Below are positions 28,491 through 37,078 of a stretch of DNA of 64,000 bases, piece after piece. The position numbers were made by a program, and so were the translations under genes. The number at the start of each line of letters is the position of its first letter. Position 1 is the first letter of the stretch. Source of the DNA: Massilia frigida (GTDB lineage: Bacteria > Pseudomonadota > Gammaproteobacteria > Burkholderiales > Burkholderiaceae_D); contig NZ_WHJG01000024.1 of the NCBI RefSeq assembly GCF_011682175.1, positions 55,399 through 119,398 of the forward strand. Direction: 5' to 3'. The notes beneath the pieces were generated by a model. The model was not told the origin of the DNA, ran no database searches, and was given only the letters and a program-made list of their open reading frames with translations.

Positions 28491-28678
28491 GGTGTTTCCT
28501 CAGTGTGGTTATATGGTGGAGCAATTCTTGGGTGCTACAGAGTCACTAACGCGGCCGCTTGCGCATCAGTTGACGCGATTTACAACTACTTACATTCAGC
28601 TCCGTTAGCTGGCGAACAGTCGTGCGGCCTGCCTGGCTCTAGACTCGGCAAAAAAACCACCAAGCGGAGGTCGCCGTC

Positions 28679-31240
28679 ATGGCGGAGGCACTGAAGGTCT
28701 ATCGGTCCAAGCGCAATTTCTCGATCACGTCTGAACCGGCCGACGGCGGCGAACCTGCGGCCGGCGCGCTGACCTTCGTGATCCAGAAGCACTGGGCCAG
28801 CCGCCTGCACTACGACTTCAGGCTGGAACTGGACGGCACCATGAAAAGCTGGGCCGTGCCCAAGGGGCCGAGCTACGACACCAGGGACAAGCGGATGGCG
28901 GTGCACGTCGAGGATCATCCGATCTCGTACGCCAGCTTCGAGGGCACGATCCCGGAAAAGCAGTACGGTGCCGGCAAGGTGATCATCTGGGACAAAGGGA
29001 CCTGGCAGCCGCTCGACGATGCGCGCAAGGGCTACGAGAGCGGGAACCTCAAGTTCGAGATGCACGGCCATAAAATGCACGGAAAATGGGTGCTGGTGCG
29101 GATGAAGGGCAAGGGCGAAAAGCAGGAGCCCTGGCTGCTGATCAAGGAAAAGGACGATTTCACCAGGCCCGCCGCCGAGTTTTCGGTCGTCGACGAGATG
29201 CCCGACAGCGTCGGCAAGCTGCCGATGCCGGGCTTAAAAGCCGTGAAAGCGAAGGCAAAGGCGGCGCCCAAGGCCGGCGGCCGTGGCATGCCCGAGGGCG
29301 CGCTCAAGGCGGCCCTGCCCGCATCGCTGTCGCCGCAACTGGCGACCCTGGTCGACCAGCCGCCCCCTGATCCGGCCGACTGGATCTTCGAGGTCAAGTT
29401 CGACGGCTATCGCTTGCTGGCCCGGGTCGACGGCAAACAGGTGCAGCTGTTTACCCGCAATGGCCACGACTGGACCCACAAGCTCGAACCGCTGCACAAG
29501 GAACTGGTCAAACTCAAGCTGCCGGACGGCTGGTACGACGGCGAAATCGTGGTCCATGACGAGAACGGACGGCCCGATTTCGGCCAGTTGCAGCTGGCCT
29601 TCGATGGCGCGAACACCGCCGATATCGTGTACTTCCTGTTCGATGCGCCGTACTTCAAGGGCTACGACCTGCGCGACGTGCCGCTCGAAGCGCGCCGCGC
29701 GCTGCTCGGTGCCGCGCTGGAAAAGACGGCGTCCGGGGCGGTGCGGTTCTCAAGCGAATTCGGCACCGATCCCGGGGAACTGGTCGTTGCCGCCTGCAAG
29801 CTGGGACTGGAAGGGGTGATCGGCAAGCGGCGCGACTCGCGCTATGTCACGCGCCGCTCGCCCGACTGGATCAAGCTCAAATGCGGCCAGCGCCAGGAAT
29901 TCGTCATCGGCGGCTATACCGATCCGCAAGGCGCGCGCGCCGGCATCGGCGCGCTGCTGCTGGGGACCCACGACAAGGATGGTGTGCTGCAGTACGCCGG
30001 CAATGTCGGCAGCGGATTTACCCAGGCCGTGCTGCGCGACCTGAAAGACAAATTAAGCGCCCTCGATACCGGCGAGAGCCCGTTTCCACCCAAGGCGGTC
30101 GCGGGCCGCAAGCACCATTGGGTCAAGCCCACGCTGGTCGCGGAGGTCAGCTTTGCCGAGTGGACCAGCGCGGGGGCAATCCGCCATGCCGTATTCCAGG
30201 GCCTGCGCAGCGACAAGCCAGCCAAAGGAATTCGGCGCGAAGTGGCCAGACATGTGGAGGATGTGATGCAGACGCAAACGACGACAACGGCGGCCAAGAC
30301 CAAGGCCAGGGCCGCAAGCAGGAAGACGGAACCGGTGGCGCCGGAAGGCAAGCTGCCGGCCACGCTCAAGGTCACCCACGGCGAGCGCGTGATCGACGCG
30401 CAAAGCGGCACCACCAAGATCGACCTGATTCGCTATTACGCGCTGGTCGGCACGCTGATGATGGAGCATCTCAAGGGCAGGCCGGTGTCGCTGGTGCGTG
30501 CCCCGTCCGGCGTGGGCGGCGAGCTGTTTTTCCAGAAGCATGCGGAGGTGGGCAAGCTGCCCGGCGTGAAGCAGATGGACCCGGCGCTCGACCCCGAGCA
30601 TCCGCCGATGCTGGAAGTGGGCGGCGTGGGCGGCATTTTGTCGGCGGCGCAGTGGAACGTGGTGGAGTTCCACACCCAGAACGCCATCGGGAAAAGCTAC
30701 GAGGCGCCCAACCGCATGGTGTTCGACCTCGACCCGGGCGAGGGCGTCGATTGGGGCGCCATCCAGGAAGCGGCGCAGCTCATGCACGCGTTCCTGGACG
30801 AACTGGGCCTGCCGTGTTTTCTGAAGACCAGCGGCGGCAAGGGCTTGCACGTGGTGGTGCCGCTCAAGGGCAGCCTCGATTGGGATACGGTGAAGGACTT
30901 TTCGCAGGAAGTGGTGCGCCATCTGGCGGCCACGCTGCCGGACCGTTTTGCGTTCAAGAGCGGGCCGAAAAACCGGGTCGGCAAGATCTTCATCGATTAC
31001 CTGCGCAACGGGCGTGGCGCCACCACCGCGTGCGCGTGGTCGGCGCGGGTGCGGCCGGGGCTGGGGATTTCGGTGCCGGTCGGGTGGGATGAACTGGCCG
31101 GACTCAAGTCTGGCGACCAGTGGACCGTGCATAACGCGCACGCGCGGCTGGACCACGGCAACGCACCGTGGGCCGGCTACGCGAAGGCCGCCAAAACGCT
31201 GGCGGCCGCCATGAAGAAGCTGGGCTTCAAGAAGGAGTGA
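28679..31240 (+). CDS. ligD: Multidomain ATP-dependent DNA ligase LigD (phosphoesterase-ligase-polymerase)
   Basis: An 853-residue NHEJ ligase in the order PE-LIG-POL. The 3'-phosphoesterase domain occupies about residues 25-190 (FVIQKHWASRLHYDFRLELDG). The ligase domain follows, with adenylation Lys K240 in EVKFDGYR, GEIVVHDENGRPDF and DWIKLKCGQRQEFVIGGYT. A basic linker (about 525-560) leads to the primase-polymerase domain with DLDPGEG (metal ligands) and SGGKGLHVVVPL. It seals double-strand breaks together with Ku, encoded 3.6 kb away on the opposite strand (34883..35881). Confidence 0.96.
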   Translation: MAEALKVYRSKRNFSITSEPADGGEPAAGALTFVIQKHWASRLHYDFRLELDGTMKSWAVPKGPSYDTRDKRMAVHVEDHPISYASFEGTIPEKQYGAGKVIIWDKGTWQPLDDARKGYESGNLKFEMHGHKMHGKWVLVRMKGKGEKQEPWLLIKEKDDFTRPAAEFSVVDEMPDSVGKLPMPGLKAVKAKAKAAPKAGGRGMPEGALKAALPASLSPQLATLVDQPPPDPADWIFEVKFDGYRLLARVDGKQVQLFTRNGHDWTHKLEPLHKELVKLKLPDGWYDGEIVVHDENGRPDFGQLQLAFDGANTADIVYFLFDAPYFKGYDLRDVPLEARRALLGAALEKTASGAVRFSSEFGTDPGELVVAACKLGLEGVIGKRRDSRYVTRRSPDWIKLKCGQRQEFVIGGYTDPQGARAGIGALLLGTHDKDGVLQYAGNVGSGFTQAVLRDLKDKLSALDTGESPFPPKAVAGRKHHWVKPTLVAEVSFAEWTSAGAIRHAVFQGLRSDKPAKGIRREVARHVEDVMQTQTTTTAAKTKARAASRKTEPVAPEGKLPATLKVTHGERVIDAQSGTTKIDLIRYYALVGTLMMEHLKGRPVSLVRAPSGVGGELFFQKHAEVGKLPGVKQMDPALDPEHPPMLEVGGVGGILSAAQWNVVEFHTQNAIGKSYEAPNRMVFDLDPGEGVDWGAIQEAAQLMHAFLDELGLPCFLKTSGGKGLHVVVPLKGSLDWDTVKDFSQEVVRHLAATLPDRFAFKSGPKNRVGKIFIDYLRNGRGATTACAWSARVRPGLGISVPVGWDELAGLKSGDQWTVHNAHARLDHGNAPWAGYAKAAKTLAAAMKKLGFKKE

Positions 31241-31244
31241 CGTA

Positions 31245-31270
31245 GCGCGCGGGCCGCCGGGCCCACGCGC
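31245..31270. terminator. GC-rich hairpin between convergent ligD and katA
   Basis: GCGCGCGGGCC pairs with GGCCCACGCGC (one mismatch) in the 37-base gap between two convergent genes. No T run follows, so termination strength is uncertain. Confidence 0.4.
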
Positions 31271-31277
31271 TTCACGC

Positions 31278-32729
31278 TTATTTGATGTTGAGCGCGTCCC
31301 GCACGCCGGCGCCGTAGGCAGTGTCGGCCTTGTCGAAGTGCGCCAGCTGGCGTTGCAGGATCTCGTCGTCGACCTGGCTCAGAGGCCCGGCCAGGTTGGC
31401 GCACAGGTTCAGCTTTTCCTGCGGCGTGAGGAGGCGGAACAGGTTGCCGGCCTGGGTGTAGTCGTCTTCCATGCCACGCCCATCGAAGCGGCCGGCGCCG
31501 CCGCGCAGCCCCAGTTCCGGTTCGCCGTGGCCCATGCCGCGCGGGGCGCTGCCCACCGCGTTGACGGTGGCGTAGTTCTGCGCGGCGCCGCCGTTGTGCA
31601 CCGCCATCGTGCCGTCGCGCTGCTGGTTGTGCATCGGGCAGCGTGGCGCGTTCACCGGCAAGTGCTGGTGGTTGGTGCCGACCCGGTACAACTGGGCGTC
31701 GTGGTAGGCGAACAGGCGGCCTTGCAGCATCTTGTCCGGCGAGTAGCCCATGCCCGGCACCGCGTTGGCGGGCGAAAATGCCACTTGTTCGACTTCGGCG
31801 TGGTAATTGTCGGGATTGCGATTGAGCTCGAAGATGCCGACCGGCTGGAGCGGGAAGTCGCGGTGCGGCCAGACCTTGGTCAGGTCGAACGGGTTCCAGC
31901 CGGTGCGCGCTTCCCAGTCGTCCAGTTGCTGCTCGGTCGCTACCTGGAGGCGTACTTCCCACTGCGGGAAGTCGCCGCGTTCGATGGCGCCGAACAGGTC
32001 GCGCTGGGCGTAGTCCGGATCTTCGCCGGCGATGCGCGCGGCATCGGCTGCGGACAGGTTCTTGATGCCCTGGCGCGTCTTGAAGTGCCATTTGACGTAG
32101 ACACGTTCGCCGGCGGCGTTGATCAGGCTATAGGTATGGCTGCCGAAACCGTCCATGTGGCGGTAGCCGTCCGGGGTGCCACGGTCGGAAAACAGCATCG
32201 TCACCTGGTGCAGGCTTTCCGGGGCCTTGCTCCAGAAGTCGAACATCATCGTCGGCGACTTGAGATTGCTGCGCGGGCAGCGCTTTTGGGTGTGGATGAA
32301 GTCGGGGAACTTGATCGGGTCCTTGATGAAGAACATCGGCGTGTTATTGCCGACCAGGTCCCAGTTGCCTTCTTCCGTGTAGAAGCGCAGGGCGAAACCG
32401 CGCGGATCGCGTTCGGTGTCGGCGCTGCCGCGCTCACCGCCAACGGTGGAGAAGCGGGCGAATGTCGCGGTTTGCTTGCCGATGTCGCTGAACAGTTTCG
32501 CTTTGGTGAGGTGGCCGATGTCATGCGTGACAGTGAAGGTACCGTAGGCGCCAGAACCTTTGGCGTGCACCACGCGCTCCGGAATGCGCTCGCGGTTGAA
32601 GTGCTGGAGCTTTTCGATGAGGTGGAAGTCCTGTAGCAGCAAGGGGCCGCGTGGACCGGCGCTGATGGAGTTCTGGTTGTCGGCGACCGGGATGCCGGAA
32701 GCGGTGGTGATCTGTTGGTCTTGGCTCAT
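31278..32729 (-). CDS. katA: Monofunctional haem catalase (small-subunit clade)
   Basis: A 483-residue catalase converting hydrogen peroxide to water and oxygen in the cytoplasm. The distal His lies in RIPERVVHAKGSGAYGTF, the Asn in NNTPMFFIKDP, and the proximal haem-ligand Tyr in RLFAYHDAQLYRVG. NADPH-binding-type residues are also present. The length matches the approximately 480-residue clade 3 enzymes. Upstream, ATAGAT occurs twice 9 bases apart (32806 and 32815) in an AT-rich promoter region, which could be part of an OxyR-type site but is not a full match. Confidence 0.96.
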   Translation of the reverse strand: MSQDQQITTASGIPVADNQNSISAGPRGPLLLQDFHLIEKLQHFNRERIPERVVHAKGSGAYGTFTVTHDIGHLTKAKLFSDIGKQTATFARFSTVGGERGSADTERDPRGFALRFYTEEGNWDLVGNNTPMFFIKDPIKFPDFIHTQKRCPRSNLKSPTMMFDFWSKAPESLHQVTMLFSDRGTPDGYRHMDGFGSHTYSLINAAGERVYVKWHFKTRQGIKNLSAADAARIAGEDPDYAQRDLFGAIERGDFPQWEVRLQVATEQQLDDWEARTGWNPFDLTKVWPHRDFPLQPVGIFELNRNPDNYHAEVEQVAFSPANAVPGMGYSPDKMLQGRLFAYHDAQLYRVGTNHQHLPVNAPRCPMHNQQRDGTMAVHNGGAAQNYATVNAVGSAPRGMGHGEPELGLRGGAGRFDGRGMEDDYTQAGNLFRLLTPQEKLNLCANLAGPLSQVDDEILQRQLAHFDKADTAYGAGVRDALNIK

Positions 32730-32869
32730 GCTTGCAACTCCTCAGTGGTGATTCGATGCGAGGAGTGTAGTTGAGTCAGCTATTTAGACAAAGGTAATTA
32801 ATATTATAGATCTAATAGATTTTTACAATGATCTCGTACTGCAGCTTCGGGGGCAAAGCGAAGACGCAT

Positions 32870-33205
32870 CGGCGGTACGCTTCACCCGGGATTGGGCGAT
32901 GCAGGATACCAGAGCCTTGAAACACGCGAAGAGAATCTCGACACCAAGGTGACCTGGTACGTCGCCATGAAGCGGTCCAAGCGCACGCCGCTGCCTCCCA
33001 ACAGGCTCGGTCGAATGACGGAAAAGCCGGAGCACTTGAAGGCAGCGTGCGAGCCAAGGTTGAGTATCCGTTTCATGACGTGAAGGACCTCTTTCGTCAT
33101 CGGAAAGGGCGTTACGGCGGCTCGGCGAATAACACAGCTCAATTGTTCACTTTTTGCGGCTTTGCGGACCCGTCATGCTCGCAGGCCGACAATGTAGGGT
33201 CTCGG
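32870..33205 (+). pseudogene. IS5-family transposase C-terminal remnant, frameshifted
   Basis: Two reading frames together match the end of an IS5-type DDE transposase. The first (from 32892) gives GDAGYQSLETREENLDTKV and TWYVAMKRSKRTPLPPNR. After a frameshift near 33046 the second gives VRAKVEYPFHDVKDLFRHRK and GRYGGSANNTAQLFTF. The N-terminal DDE domain is missing and no inverted repeats are evident. The following 290 bases (33206-33498) contain no recognisable gene; short open frames there look spurious. Confidence 0.8.
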
Positions 33206-33498
33206 AAACGGGCGCTACGTCGTGACGATGAAACGGCGACGAAAAGCCGATAAGACAGAAGCATTGGCTGGCTCAACGGCTTGAACATGAGCGATACGGC
33301 CAATCGGAAACGCGGCCCTAAAAATGTCGCGCGGCTGGCAGAATCTTCAATTGATCAGCGCTTCCCCAAGTGCTCATTGCCGGGTAAACGATCTCCCGGT
33401 ATGCGAGGTGCATGATTGGGCAAGCGCCTTCCCGGAAATAAACGCGCATTTTGCTGCCAAATTATTGTTTATGCACGCATCCGGCGCTCTGCCTTTAC

Positions 33499-33951
33499 CT
33501 AAGCTCGGCTGGCTAACTCCATTTTTGCGTACAGCTTCTCCCATTCGGAGATCGATTGGCGCAATCCAGAAACGGTACTGTCCGCAGTCGACATGCTGAT
33601 CCATGGATCGGTTCCGTACTGCTGGGTAGCGAGCCAGTCGCTCCAGTCGTACTCCAGCGTCAATTGCAGCAGATCCCCGCTGCCTACATCCCCGCAAATC
33701 AACGGCTCTTCCGAGACGATAAACAGCCCGAGTGCCAGTGCTATCGTCCCACCCATACGCTGTCGCAATAATGTGCAAAGTTCGTCCGTCATGAGATCCT
33801 TTATCGGTTTTCCTCTGGCCTCAGCCACGCGGCGGGTCAGATTGGTACGCGGATCAGCGACATTGCCTTGTCCATCAATTTCATCGATCGACTTTTCCAG
33901 CATCCCATCGGACATGAATAAGCGGACAAAAGGATAAATTTTCTGAATCAT
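33499..33951 (-). CDS. Orphan CdiI-like contact-dependent inhibition immunity protein
   Basis: A 150-residue cytoplasmic protein whose pattern resembles a CDI immunity family: T-N-L-T-R-R-V-x-E-A-R-G-K-P-I-x-D-L, D-E-L-C-T-L-L-R-Q, a hydrophobic stretch (TIALALGLFIVSEEP), then GSGDLLQLTLEYDWSDW. Such proteins neutralise a matching CdiA toxin. No cdiA or cdiB lies nearby. The start at 33951 follows an IS3 fragment by 13 bases and has no good RBS, so its 5' end or promoter may have been rearranged. The frame is open to 34008, but that part is transposase-derived DNA. Base composition is lower in GC than the neighbours, consistent with transfer. Confidence 0.6.
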   Translation of the reverse strand: MIQKIYPFVRLFMSDGMLEKSIDEIDGQGNVADPRTNLTRRVAEARGKPIKDLMTDELCTLLRQRMGGTIALALGLFIVSEEPLICGDVGSGDLLQLTLEYDWSDWLATQQYGTDPWISMSTADSTVSGLRQSISEWEKLYAKMELASRA

Positions 33952-33964
33952 ACAAAGGCTCCAG

Positions 33965-34204
33965 CGGGCGCTCCACGAAGATGTTGTCCGAGGCGCGGCC
34001 CCGCCCATCCATGCTGATATCCACGCTCTCCCGCTTCAAGACGCCCGTGAACGTCAGGCTCGTGAACTGGCTGCCCTGGTCTGTGTTGAAGATATCGGGC
34101 GTGCCATGATCGACCAACGCCTCCACCAGGCAGTCCACGCAAAATGACGCATCCATGCTGTTGCTGATGCGCCAGGCCAGCACGCGCCTGGAGTACCAAT
34201 CTAT
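33965..34204 (-). pseudogene. IS3-family transposase (OrfB) internal fragment
   Basis: About 80 codons of a DDE integrase core in one frame: IDWYSRRVLAWRISNSM, CLVEALVDHGTPDIFNTDQG, SQFTS, GRGRASDNIFVER. Both ends are missing: similarity begins right at the stop codon of the 34201..34551 gene and stops 13 bases before the CdiI-like gene. It is an insertion-sequence scar left by deletion or recombination. Confidence 0.85.
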
Positions 34205-34551
34205 TCTTTCTCGACGACGATGCCGCGACCATATCCGCCATGCGCGCGCGCGAGCAGCATGCACACCATAAAGCCTTTTTCGCCTTTTGCCATGGTCTCG
34301 ACCACGTTGCGCTGATCGGCGTAGTCCTCCGTGGCGCGCAATTGTTCCGCCGTTTTGCCGGATTTTTTGATCTGTTCGGCCAGGCGTTCCTTGTCGACGC
34401 CCAGCTTGGGGCACTTTGCGGCGGCATAGTCGGCCGACGCCATCGCGCCCGCAACCTGGGCTTGAATGGCTTCTTGCTCGGTAACGTCGGCGAGTGCCGC
34501 GCCGGCGCTCAGTGCGAGCAGGGCGGAAGCCGCCAATGTGGCAAATTTCAT
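34201..34551 (-). CDS. Small exported protein with two cysteines, function unknown
   Basis: A 116-residue protein with signal peptide MKFATLAASALLALSAGAALA. The mature part is helical and charged, with one Cys in AAAKCPKLG and a second in GFMVCMLLARAHGG, likely a disulfide pair. The last codons touch the IS3 fragment, so the C-terminus (GIVVEKE) may have been altered by the insertion. An RBS (GGACATCACC) precedes the ATG. No family recognised. Confidence 0.75.
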   Translation of the reverse strand: MKFATLAASALLALSAGAALADVTEQEAIQAQVAGAMASADYAAAKCPKLGVDKERLAEQIKKSGKTAEQLRATEDYADQRNVVETMAKGEKGFMVCMLLARAHGGYGRGIVVEKE

Positions 34552-34630
34552 GGTGATGTCCTGTTAAACGTTGGCAGCTACACTGCGAAGCGACGAACAT
34601 TATCACATGAGTATCGCCCGTATCGGGGGC

Positions 34631-34867
34631 TCAAGCATCCTCATTCTTGCGAATGCCGCGCACGTTCAGGGCCAACAGGCCGGCGTTGAGCGCGATGAGG
34701 GCATAGGCGGCTTCGCCCCAGCCCCAGGCGATCCACATCAGGTTACCGGCGATGAGCATCCAGAATGCGACGATGCGTTTCCCCGGTTTTTTAGACCCCA
34801 TCCACCATGCGGCGGCAAGGCTGATCGCCATCGCCGGCCACTCAAGTAAAGTAAAGATCTCTTCCAT
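34631..34867 (-). CDS. Small membrane protein, function unknown
   Basis: A 78-residue protein with three predicted membrane segments (about 7-23, 32-50 and 54-70) and a short charged C-terminus (RGIRKNEDA). It lies 15 bases downstream of the Ku gene on the same strand and may be cotranscribed with it. No family recognised; the Trp-rich pattern (AAAWWMGSKKPGKR...WIAWGWGEAAYA) recalls small permease-like proteins. Confidence 0.75.
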   Translation of the reverse strand: MEEIFTLLEWPAMAISLAAAWWMGSKKPGKRIVAFWMLIAGNLMWIAWGWGEAAYALIALNAGLLALNVRGIRKNEDA

Positions 34868-34882
34868 GCGTCTCCTGCCAGC

Positions 34883-35881
34883 TCACGCGGCCTTGCGCCG
34901 TGCCGGCGCCGCCTTGGCCGGCGCCGCCCTCGGTTTGGCGGCCGGCTTCGCGGCCGTTTTTGCGGCGCTCTTGGCTGCCGTCTTGGTCGCGGTGGTTTTC
35001 GATGCCGACTTGCGCGGCTTGGCTGGCGGCGTTTCCTCGTCGTCGGCATCGTCCTCGTCGTCGTTGGCCGCCTTGCCCTTGCCGGGCTTCTTTCCCAGGC
35101 TTTGCTGAAGCAGCGCCACCAGGTCGATGACGTTGCCTTTGCCGGCCGGCGCATTTTCCTTCTCCGGCATGGTGATGCTCTTGGTCTGTCTGGCCTTGAC
35201 CTTCTTTTCGACCAGCGCCAGGATGTCCTCGCGGTAGGTGTCGTGGTACTGCTCCGGCTCCCAGTCCTCGCTCATGCCTTCGACGAGTGCCATCGCCATC
35301 TTCAATTCCTTGTCCGTGATGGCGGCAGTCTTCGATTTGGCGGTCGGGATCTTGAGTTCATCGGTGGGACGAATCTCGTCGCTGTAGCGCAGCGTGTTGA
35401 GCACGATCGTGTCGCCCTCGCACACCAGCGCCGCCAAGTGCTGCTTGACGCGGATGATCACCGTGGCGATGCCGATCTTGCCGACCTTGCGCAAGGTTTC
35501 GCGCAGCAGCGCATACACCTTGTCGCCGCCCTTGCCGGGCGCCAGATAGTAGGGCTGCTCGTAGTACAGCAGCGGTACCGTGCCGGCGTCGACGAATGCC
35601 AGGATGTCGATGGTGCCGGTCGCCTCGGGGTTCGCGCGGCGCAGGTCTTCCTCGGACAGCACCACGTATTCGCCGTCGCCGTACTCGTAGCCCTTGACGA
35701 TATCGTCCCAGGCGACTTCCTTGTTGTTGCCCTTGTTATAGCGCTTGAAGCCGACCGGCGAGAAGTCGCGGCGGTCGAGCATGGTCAGGTCGAGCGCGTT
35801 GTCGCGCACCGCCGGATACATCTCGACCGGAATATGCACCAGCCCGAAGCTGATGGCGCCTTTCCATAGACTGCGTCCCAT
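34883..35881 (-). CDS. ku: Non-homologous end joining protein Ku
   Basis: A 332-residue bacterial Ku. The core beta-barrel domain is intact: MGRSLWKGAISFGLVHIPVEMYPA at the start, LPLLYYEQPYYLAPGKGGDK-like DNA-ring residues (VPLLYYEQPYYLAP), LAALVCEGDTIVLNTLRYSDEIR. After residue 255 comes a long Lys/Ala/Pro-rich tail (PRKSASKTTATKTAAKSAAK), which in other bacteria helps DNA threading. Ku homodimers bind broken ends and recruit LigD (28679..31240). Confidence 0.97.
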   Translation of the reverse strand: MGRSLWKGAISFGLVHIPVEMYPAVRDNALDLTMLDRRDFSPVGFKRYNKGNNKEVAWDDIVKGYEYGDGEYVVLSEEDLRRANPEATGTIDILAFVDAGTVPLLYYEQPYYLAPGKGGDKVYALLRETLRKVGKIGIATVIIRVKQHLAALVCEGDTIVLNTLRYSDEIRPTDELKIPTAKSKTAAITDKELKMAMALVEGMSEDWEPEQYHDTYREDILALVEKKVKARQTKSITMPEKENAPAGKGNVIDLVALLQQSLGKKPGKGKAANDDEDDADDEETPPAKPRKSASKTTATKTAAKSAAKTAAKPAAKPRAAPAKAAPARRKAA

Positions 35882-35896
35882 ATGCCGGTCCTTTCC

Positions 35897-36892
35897 CTAG
35901 CTGCCTACGCTGCCTGTGACCGGCAACACGATGCCGGTGATATAGCTCGAACACACCGCCGAGGCAAGGAACACATACGCCGGCGACAGCTCCTCCGGCT
36001 GCGCCGGACGGTGCATGTCGGTGTCCTGCCCAAATTTGGCGATCTTCCCGGGCGGCTGGTCGGCCGGATTAAGCGGCGTCCATACCGGCCCCGGCGCAAC
36101 CGCATTCACGCGGATGCCCTGTTCCAGCAGATTGGATGCCAGCGACATCGTGAACGCGTGGATCGCGCCCTTGGTGGCCGAGTAATCGAGCAGCTTGCCC
36201 GAACCCTGCAAGCCGGTGACCGAGCCGGTATTGATGATGGCCGCGCCGCGCTTCAGATGGGGCAGGGCGGCTTTGGCCATGTGGAAGTAGCCGTATATAT
36301 TCGTGCGCATGGTTTCGTCGAAGCGCTCTTCGGTCAGGTCCAGCAGCGACGCCGCATGTTCCTGGAAGGCCGCGTTATTGACCAGCACATCGAGGCGCCC
36401 GAATTGCGCGACGACCTTGTCGACGGCCTCCTTGCAGAATGCCATGTCCTTGACATCGCCCGCCACCATGACGCAGCGCCGGCCTTCGGCCTCGATGCAG
36501 CGCTTGGTTTCTTCCGCGTCTTCATGCTCGTTCAGGTAAAAAATGGCCACGTCGGCGCCTTCGCGCGCGAACAGCACGGCCACTGCGCGTCCGATGCCCG
36601 AGTCGCCGCCGGTGATGATGGCGGTTTGCCCTAGTAGCTTGCCGCTGCCCTTGTAGCCTTCGGCCATGAAGCGCGGTTTGAGTTCCATCGACGCTTCGAT
36701 GCCCGGCTTGACCAGGTGCTGCGACGGCAGCGGCGGCGCCGGCTGCACCGGACCGCCGGTCTGCACCGCTTCCTTGCTTTCTTCCTTGCTGGCCGAGGCG
36801 TCTTTCTGATCCTGCCTGCCCTGGATCGCGCGCTGCTTGTCGGCGACCGCCTCGACTTGTGAATTCAGTCCGTTCTGATCCGTATTTGCCAT
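35897..36892 (-). CDS. SDR family oxidoreductase (YghA/glucose-dehydrogenase-like stress type)
   Basis: A 331-residue short-chain dehydrogenase with an extended N-terminus of about 80 residues rich in Gln, Lys and Glu. The cofactor motif is T-G-G-D-S-G-I-G, then DVLVNNAAF, catalytic Ser in NTGSVTG and Y-S-A-T-K. The C-terminus ITGIVLPVTGS is typical. I chose the ATG at 36892, preceded by GGGAG; the open frame to 37069 has no RBS. It lies 15 bases downstream-side of Ku's start on the same strand. Such SDRs are often found in general stress regulons; the substrate is unknown. Confidence 0.9.
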   Translation of the reverse strand: MANTDQNGLNSQVEAVADKQRAIQGRQDQKDASASKEESKEAVQTGGPVQPAPPLPSQHLVKPGIEASMELKPRFMAEGYKGSGKLLGQTAIITGGDSGIGRAVAVLFAREGADVAIFYLNEHEDAEETKRCIEAEGRRCVMVAGDVKDMAFCKEAVDKVVAQFGRLDVLVNNAAFQEHAASLLDLTEERFDETMRTNIYGYFHMAKAALPHLKRGAAIINTGSVTGLQGSGKLLDYSATKGAIHAFTMSLASNLLEQGIRVNAVAPGPVWTPLNPADQPPGKIAKFGQDTDMHRPAQPEELSPAYVFLASAVCSSYITGIVLPVTGSVGS

Positions 36893-37078
36893 GGTGCTTG
36901 CTCCCTTCAAACAGGCAGTATCCGACCGGGGCGCAGGGCTGACGGTGCGCCCGCGCACACTGCGCACGCGTTGATGTTTGCCGCTTTGGTGCTTTATGGC
37001 AAACTGTGAGGCGGGCAGACGCAAGGTATGTTGCCACTGCGTATTTATCCCGCATGATTTCGTGCTCAAGGAGACCCG

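Noticed and set aside
33324..33599. A 91-codon plus-strand frame near the IS5 remnant
   Set aside because: It overlaps the 3' end of the CdiI-like gene on the other strand and shows no family features or RBS.
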